NCBI RefSeq assembly: GCF_900166595.1
Contig: NZ_LT745763.1
Span: 4,004,018-4,068,017, forward strand
Source of the DNA: Virgibacillus dokdonensis
GTDB lineage: Bacteria; Bacillota; Bacilli; Bacillales; Amphibacillaceae
DNA length: 64,000 bases
Direction: 5' to 3'
Within the stretch, counting starts at the first letter, position 1. The number at the start of each line of letters is the position of its first letter. Shown in pieces: positions 59,346 through 64,000 of the stretch. The position numbers and the translations under genes are program-made. The notes beneath the pieces were generated by a model, which saw only the letters and a program-made list of their open reading frames with translations, searched no databases and was not told the DNA's origin.

Positions 59346-60446
59346 TTATTTCCCCTCTTTTTCTGAAGGCTTATCTTTGTTTTTCTTCTTTTGCTGTTGC
59401 CTTTTCTGCTCCTTTTTAGATTCATCCTTTTTATTTTTGTCCTGCTTTTTCGCATCCTGCTTTTGGTGTTTTTCATGTTTCTTTTTCGCTTCTTGCTGCT
59501 GTTTCTGCTCTTCCGACTCTTGATTTTCTTCTACTGATTGACGTTCAGGATGAAGCAATTTATCGAGTTTTTCTTCCCGATTATCGTACTTTTCCTTGAG
59601 CTCTTTTACCTTTGATTTGTATGCTTCAATTTCTCCTTCTGCGCTGGAAATGGCATTCTCCTTTTTGTCAATTTCCTTTTCTGTTTCAGTTTGTTCTTCC
59701 TTCGTTTCAAATTCCATTTCATTTTTTAATGATGTTTTCTCCTTTGTTAAAGTCGCAATTAATTCCTGTTGGAAAGGAATATTTTCATCTATAATTGTAG
59801 ATATTTCTTGTTTGATTCGTTCCATGTCTGTGGCAATTACTTCTCTTTGATATGCCTTATCCGATTTTGCAACAAGGTTCTTATTTACTTCAATCTCACG
59901 ATAATCCCCCACAATGATCACATCTTCTGGCTTCGGCAAATCGGACTTTTCAATTTTATCTGTCTCCGTTGTAGCAACATCACTATCATTTTCCAGTTGT
60001 CGTTTATACTCTTGTTTCAATATTTTGTCGTCCCGATGCTCTGTCACAAATAAACCGATAACACGGTATTCAGTTGGAACATGTTCAATGTGAATGACCA
60101 TCACATTGTCGGATTCATACACTTTTTTTGCTGGGTAGGTTTCTTTTGATGCCTTTCCCTTTGCTTCAAATGTAAATGTTGGTAGTTCTACTGCATCTGT
60201 ACCCGTATGAACTGTTTCAATTGTTACCTCCATGAGTTGATTCTTCGGATTATATTCCCAACTCCTTAAAATTAATGTTGTCTGATTTAGTCCGTTAATT
60301 GATTTATTATATGGCGTTTGTGCGATTGCACTGTCATCATACATCCATGATTTAGACGTTAAAAAAACACCAAGCAAAATGCCTAGTGTAACGATAATAC
60401 CAATATAGACTTTATTCTCTCTTCTGCGATTGAATTTACTTTTCAC
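59346..60446 (-). CDS. Conjugation-associated membrane protein with coiled coil
   Basis: The product is about 366 residues. It has one N-terminal membrane span (VYIGIIVTLGILLGVFL at about 13-30), an extracellular beta-rich region (about 35-150), a long coiled coil (about 200-300) and a Lys/Gln/Glu-rich low-complexity tail. GTG 60446 behind GGAGG is the likely start; the longer frame to 60515 overlaps the out-of-frame end of the hydrolase gene. It is the last gene of the transfer operon and probably part of the envelope-spanning channel. No family named. Confidence 0.65.
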   Translation of the reverse strand: MKSKFNRRRENKVYIGIIVTLGILLGVFLTSKSWMYDDSAIAQTPYNKSINGLNQTTLILRSWEYNPKNQLMEVTIETVHTGTDAVELPTFTFEAKGKASKETYPAKKVYESDNVMVIHIEHVPTEYRVIGLFVTEHRDDKILKQEYKRQLENDSDVATTETDKIEKSDLPKPEDVIIVGDYREIEVNKNLVAKSDKAYQREVIATDMERIKQEISTIIDENIPFQQELIATLTKEKTSLKNEMEFETKEEQTETEKEIDKKENAISSAEGEIEAYKSKVKELKEKYDNREEKLDKLLHPERQSVEENQESEEQKQQQEAKKKHEKHQKQDAKKQDKNKKDESKKEQKRQQQKKKNKDKPSEKEGK

Positions 60447-60495
60447 GCGACTAAATCCTCCTTCCCCTATCATTTTTTGCCTGTTAAAAATGATT

Positions 60496-61608
60496 TTACA
60501 TACGGCATAGGTCAACCTTCTCTCCTTCCATTAAGATCTCAATATGAAGATGAGGTGCAGTTGATGCCCCAGTTGAACCAACATACCCTATTACATCACC
60601 TGCTTTTACTTCACTTCCAGCAGGAATACCTTTCTTGTCCATATGAGCATAACGGGTTTTAATGCCATTGCCATGGTCAACTTCTATATACCAGCCATAA
60701 CCGTTCCCCATGTTTTCTATAGTGGAGTCAAATGTTGTTCCGTTCGATTCACTTATGGTCACTTTCCCATCTGCAAAAGATACAATCGGTGTATTCCTTA
60801 TCCCAGCACTTGCAATGTCTATTCCAGCATGAAATGTGGTGCAATTTCCACATCCCGACCGATAACCAAAGCCGGAAGTAATGGTTTTGGTATATGGTGA
60901 AACCCAAGACTTACCACCGATTAATTCCATATCAACATGATCTTCTGCTTCACAATTCATGGTTAATCCACCCATGTTTGCAGTTAACTTTTTCATCGTT
61001 GGTATCCAATGTTTGTTTAAATTGTTTGGATCATTTTCTGCGCCAATCGGAGCATACACTTCCCCCAGTTGTTCAATTGTTACTAATCCATCTACAATAA
61101 TACGATTATATAAAGTATCTGCCATGGCTTCTAAACCATCTTTTAATGTTGGAAAACGTTGTAGTGCTTGCCAATCTGTTGCAGGATCCATTAAGCCTCC
61201 AGGATTATTTTTATCAACTACCCCACTGGAAGTTCCGTAACCTGTTTCATGTAAAGCGATAGCACCAAAAAGAATTGGATCAATTCCCTTTTCTTCAGAT
61301 AGTTCGATAATATCATTACCATATCCTTTGAAAACGCCTGAGCGATCTTCATGCTTAAAGTAACTATCCCATTCTTTTTGATTCATATCACCTGTTGGCG
61401 AACAAATATAACCACCTCCATCATCATCATCTTGATCATTATGTTGATGATCAACACTACCACTTAATGCACCAATAACCGCCATCAACAATGTACAAAG
61501 AACAAGAAAGATTAGGACAGGAATAATGTTCGCAATTAAAAAGCTACCCGTTCCTATGAGTAGCTTCTTCCTTATCATATGTTTTGCAAATTGTTTTAAA
61601 TGCTTCAC
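60496..61608 (-). CDS. Conjugal-transfer cell-wall hydrolase (glucosaminidase/transglycosylase + M23)
   Basis: The 370-residue enzyme is VirB1-like and opens peptidoglycan for the transfer channel. It has a membrane span at about 20-45 and a glucosaminidase/lysozyme-like domain with IALHETGYGTSSGV near 117 (catalytic Glu). The M23 endopeptidase domain follows, with FHAGIDIAS, YAHMDK and APHLHIEI zinc ligands. The C-terminus ends VDLCRM; the -1 alternative frame would read MPYVKSFLTGKK and stop, so one base seems lost at about 60518. Both catalytic domains lie before this and should work. Confidence 0.85.
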   Translation of the reverse strand: MKHLKQFAKHMIRKKLLIGTGSFLIANIIPVLIFLVLCTLLMAVIGALSGSVDHQHNDQDDDDGGGYICSPTGDMNQKEWDSYFKHEDRSGVFKGYGNDIIELSEEKGIDPILFGAIALHETGYGTSSGVVDKNNPGGLMDPATDWQALQRFPTLKDGLEAMADTLYNRIIVDGLVTIEQLGEVYAPIGAENDPNNLNKHWIPTMKKLTANMGGLTMNCEAEDHVDMELIGGKSWVSPYTKTITSGFGYRSGCGNCTTFHAGIDIASAGIRNTPIVSFADGKVTISESNGTTFDSTIENMGNGYGWYIEVDHGNGIKTRYAHMDKKGIPAGSEVKAGDVIGYVGSTGASTAPHLHIEILMEGEKVDLCRM

Positions 61609-62330
61609 TACTTCTCCTTCCCCTCTCCTTCCATGTTTTGATTATTCGGTGTCACCATGTTGCTGACAATCCACTTATCACCTTCCTTTTGTAACGTCAT
61701 ATAGTATAACTGCATTGGTTTAGATGTTAATTTTCCTTTCACGGTGACATGCCATGTCGCATATGCGCCATACGTTATTTCTCCATCTTTTAAAGGTTGG
61801 GAGGCAAATAGATCAATTGTATTCAATTCTCTTTTTGCTTTTTCGTCTTTAAAGTTTTCAATTTCCTTTTGCACCTTTTCAAGATAATTTGCTGTAACTG
61901 TCCCATTCCACTTATCCCAATCCGTTATTTGTAGCAAATAAAGAGCAAGCACTTTTTCTGCCTGCTCTTTCGCCTGTTCCACCTCTTGTTCACTATATTG
62001 GATAATATATTTTTGTTCTAAATCGGCCTCTTCCTGAATACTTTCCGTTTGTTCATTCTGCTTATTTTCATCTTTTGTATTCGTTTCCTGTGCTTCTGAA
62101 TTCTTATCTTCCTCATCTATTAATACATCGTTAATTTTAGCTTCATCTAAACCAGCCGATTCATTCATATCCTCTTGCTGTTCCGTTTTCCCAAACATTT
62201 CTTCCGGATCTTGTTCCTTTGGATCATCGGCAGTCCATTTCCATATACAAACAATCACAATTAAACCTGTCACTACTAATAGAAAGATAAACTTATAAAA
62301 CATTCGCTTTTCATGATTATCTTCTCGCAT
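61608..62330 (-). CDS. Conjugation-associated single-span membrane protein
   Basis: The 240-residue protein has one N-terminal membrane span (FIFLLVVTGLIVIVCIW), a Glu/Gln-rich linker (about 40-105) and an extracellular C-terminal domain (about 110-240) with GAYATWHVTVKGKL and MQLYYMTLQKEGDKWIV. This arrangement resembles TcpC/VirB8-like assembly factors, but the match is by topology only. It lies between the VirB4 ATPase and the wall hydrolase with a one-base overlap to the latter. Confidence 0.65.
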   Translation of the reverse strand: MREDNHEKRMFYKFIFLLVVTGLIVIVCIWKWTADDPKEQDPEEMFGKTEQQEDMNESAGLDEAKINDVLIDEEDKNSEAQETNTKDENKQNEQTESIQEEADLEQKYIIQYSEQEVEQAKEQAEKVLALYLLQITDWDKWNGTVTANYLEKVQKEIENFKDEKAKRELNTIDLFASQPLKDGEITYGAYATWHVTVKGKLTSKPMQLYYMTLQKEGDKWIVSNMVTPNNQNMEGEGKEK

Positions 62331-62333
62331 CGT

Positions 62334-64000
62334 TTACAACCCTCCAGTGAACAGCTTTAATTCTTCTTCACTCGCTTCAATGGATAACATAATGTTTCCG
62401 ACACCTGAAATACTTAATAAACAATCTCCCTGCTGGAGTTGAGGGACGTGTTCCAATTCGCTTTCCGTTAGCTGCCCTTCAAAAATTGTTCGTAAAGAGT
62501 CCAATGTGTTTGAATCTTGCTGCATCACAAACTTATATTGAGTTAGTTCAAATAACGTACGTATTTTTGTCACGGTTGCAGTGTCTTTATTATCTGGAAC
62601 AAAGTCTCTGATGGATTGACTTGCTAAAATCATCCCACCAAAGTACTTACGGGCTTCTCTTGCAAAATCTGTTAAAAAAGAGACAGCTAACATATTTTCA
62701 GCATTAACTAAACGATGTGCTTCATCAATCATAATTAAAAATCGGACGGCATCATCAGGGTCAAACGTTTCACTCTGATACATCTGTTTCATTTGTCTTG
62801 CTCCCACTTGGATCAAGTTATCCCAGATTAAATTTAATGTATTATACATTTGTGCTTGAAACACATTCTTTTCCAATTTCGTCAGGTTACGGATAGAAAA
62901 GAAAATCACTTGTTCATCGGTGATATCCTGAATCGTTGTATGACCGTTAAACAATGAAGCGTAGCTGTTCACTAAGTTATCAACGACTAATTCAATTTTC
63001 TCCAACCGATCCACCCGTGAAATAGATAATTCAGGACGTATCGTTCGTTTCTCTGGGTTGTCATATAGCTGCTCTCGAATATATTCTAGCAAGTCGCTAA
63101 AGATTGGATATTCTTTGTTTCCCAATGTCGTCACACCTGTTGTTTTAGTTTTTTCCATAAAGCCCAGCGATTCATAAAACATGCGTAAGATCTTTTTAAA
63201 TTCTTCAATTTCCTCTGTAGAAGGACTGCCAGCAAGAAATTCATAAAAGATAGCAACCTTTGATATATGTTGCATAAAGCACTGCTTTTCATATTGTTCA
63301 AAGCTTACCTGTTCTTCTTTGTAATTGCTTTTATCATCTGCCCGATAAATTTGGAGTGGATTAATAATCCCATCACTTCCATCCAAGCTAATGGATTGAC
63401 CTCCTAGTGCACCAACTAAGGTTTTAAATTCCCCTGTCACATCAAACCCTCGAATGAAATTTCCTCTAGCTTCATTATCCATAAGTAATTTTTTTAACGT
63501 AGTCGATTTACCGGCGCCCATTTTCCCAACAACGACTGCATTGTAAAAGCGTCTTAATTTATCTTTATGAAACAAATCAAATAGAACATTTCCACCAGTA
63601 AACGATGTACCTAAAAAACTGCCTGTTCGATCATTTAACTCTGAAAAGTGATACGGTAATCCAGATGCAAGCGTAATGGCTGGCATCCCTTTTCCCTCTC
63701 TTTTATTCGGAAATCTAATTTGCTGCTCATAGGGCAGGAATAATGATTGCCATTCGTAGTAGGTTTCGTTCAAAAATATTTGCCCCTTAAATCCAATGGA
63801 ATTGAGTTTAGATATGGTTTGCTCCACCTTCCTTTCTAATTCCCAAATTGTTGGTGTAGCAACAAATAAGCGAATATGGAGAAGCTTAATAACTTCTCCC
63901 ATTTCGGAAATTTGCTGATATAAATCTTCCATTTCTTTATAACTTCGTTGAGCGTCCATCCGGTCAGATTCTTGTTTCGCGCTACGAAAACGGACATCAT
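62334..64000 (-). CDS. VirB4/TraE-type conjugation ATPase, partial (N-terminus outside window)
   Basis: The frame is open to the right edge, so the start lies outside; upstream of Met 63959 it continues RFRSAKQESDRMDAQRSY. It shows Walker A VVGKMGAGKSTTLKK near residue 165 of the visible part and Walker B FLIMIDEAHRLV near 405. The conserved LASQSIRDF and the C-terminal QQGDCLLSISG fit VirB4/TraE/ConE ATPases. It powers assembly of the type IV secretion channel. Sequence after 62334 starts the next gene four bases on. Confidence 0.9.
   Translation of the reverse strand, partial: DVRFRSAKQESDRMDAQRSYKEMEDLYQQISEMGEVIKLLHIRLFVATPTIWELERKVEQTISKLNSIGFKGQIFLNETYYEWQSLFLPYEQQIRFPNKREGKGMPAITLASGLPYHFSELNDRTGSFLGTSFTGGNVLFDLFHKDKLRRFYNAVVVGKMGAGKSTTLKKLLMDNEARGNFIRGFDVTGEFKTLVGALGGQSISLDGSDGIINPLQIYRADDKSNYKEEQVSFEQYEKQCFMQHISKVAIFYEFLAGSPSTEEIEEFKKILRMFYESLGFMEKTKTTGVTTLGNKEYPIFSDLLEYIREQLYDNPEKRTIRPELSISRVDRLEKIELVVDNLVNSYASLFNGHTTIQDITDEQVIFFSIRNLTKLEKNVFQAQMYNTLNLIWDNLIQVGARQMKQMYQSETFDPDDAVRFLIMIDEAHRLVNAENMLAVSFLTDFAREARKYFGGMILASQSIRDFVPDNKDTATVTKIRTLFELTQYKFVMQQDSNTLDSLRTIFEGQLTESELEHVPQLQQGDCLLSISGVGNIMLSIEASEEELKLFTGGL

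Noticed and set aside
1..64000. CRISPR arrays, tRNA or rRNA genes
   Set aside because: No regularly spaced repeats and no cloverleaf or rRNA signatures were recognised by eye on either strand.

Overview
The window is AT-rich DNA from a low-GC Gram-positive bacterium of the Bacillaceae, probably near Oceanobacillus, Virgibacillus or Lentibacillus. The evidence is strong AGGAGG-type ribosome binding sites, GTG/TTG starts, a Bacillus-type pyruvate dehydrogenase operon, LexA and CcpA-like sites, LXG toxins and Bacillus-type IS elements. No tRNA, rRNA or CRISPR array was seen. The organism is inferred from gene content only.

Layout. 1-6.1 kb is ordinary chromosome: the 5' part of a PTS IIC-like permease and a complete pdhABCD operon, all on the minus strand. 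6.3-7.6 kb has no convincing gene but carries two copies of a structured 240-bp repeat. 7.6-21 kb holds small accessory genes: a lipoprotein, a DUF3267 membrane protein, a MerR regulator, a methyltransferase, a serine hydrolase and a DUF2089 pair. Many are broken. One C45-family acyltransferase gene is split by an IS3 element with a clean 3-bp target duplication, and a DUF2268 protease-like gene and a VOC gene carry frameshifts.

21-33 kb is a contact-toxin and bacteriocin region in decay. It has an apparently intact LXG-deaminase toxin with an immunity gene, an SOS-regulated YolD pair, an integrase remnant beside a groEL-tail-like sequence, an orphan WHH nuclease tail with a frameshifted SUKH immunity gene, and a degenerate colicin-E3-type RNase next to its intact putative immunity gene. 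Two pairs of secreted and small membrane proteins follow, with a group II intron fragment between them. 32.7-40 kb is an IS graveyard (ISL3, IS3, IS200/IS605) containing a DUF6037 and a DUF3800 gene.

40.3 kb to the right edge is a conjugative or mobilizable element, nearly all on the minus strand. Its transfer side has a VirB4/TraE ATPase, a lytic transglycosylase/M23 hydrolase, two membrane proteins, an oriT with a recognisable nic motif, two ribbon-helix-helix-like accessory proteins, a MobP relaxase, a RadC-like protein, topoisomerase III and ArdC-type antirestriction. Its defence side has type I restriction-modification (hsdMSR), a small RHH-like protein and a SIR2-HerA pair. A type I toxin-antitoxin locus sits between the two sides.

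Three copies of that toxin-antitoxin family (two intact, one decayed) lie at about 12.8, 15.4 and 50.3 kb. Each intact copy encodes a 26-residue holin-like toxin on the minus strand and an overlapping plus-strand antisense RNA. In both, the toxin SD is hidden in a hairpin and the 5' leader is partly repeated, inverted, in the 3' part of the same message. Together with the defence block, these are the best candidates for follow-up.
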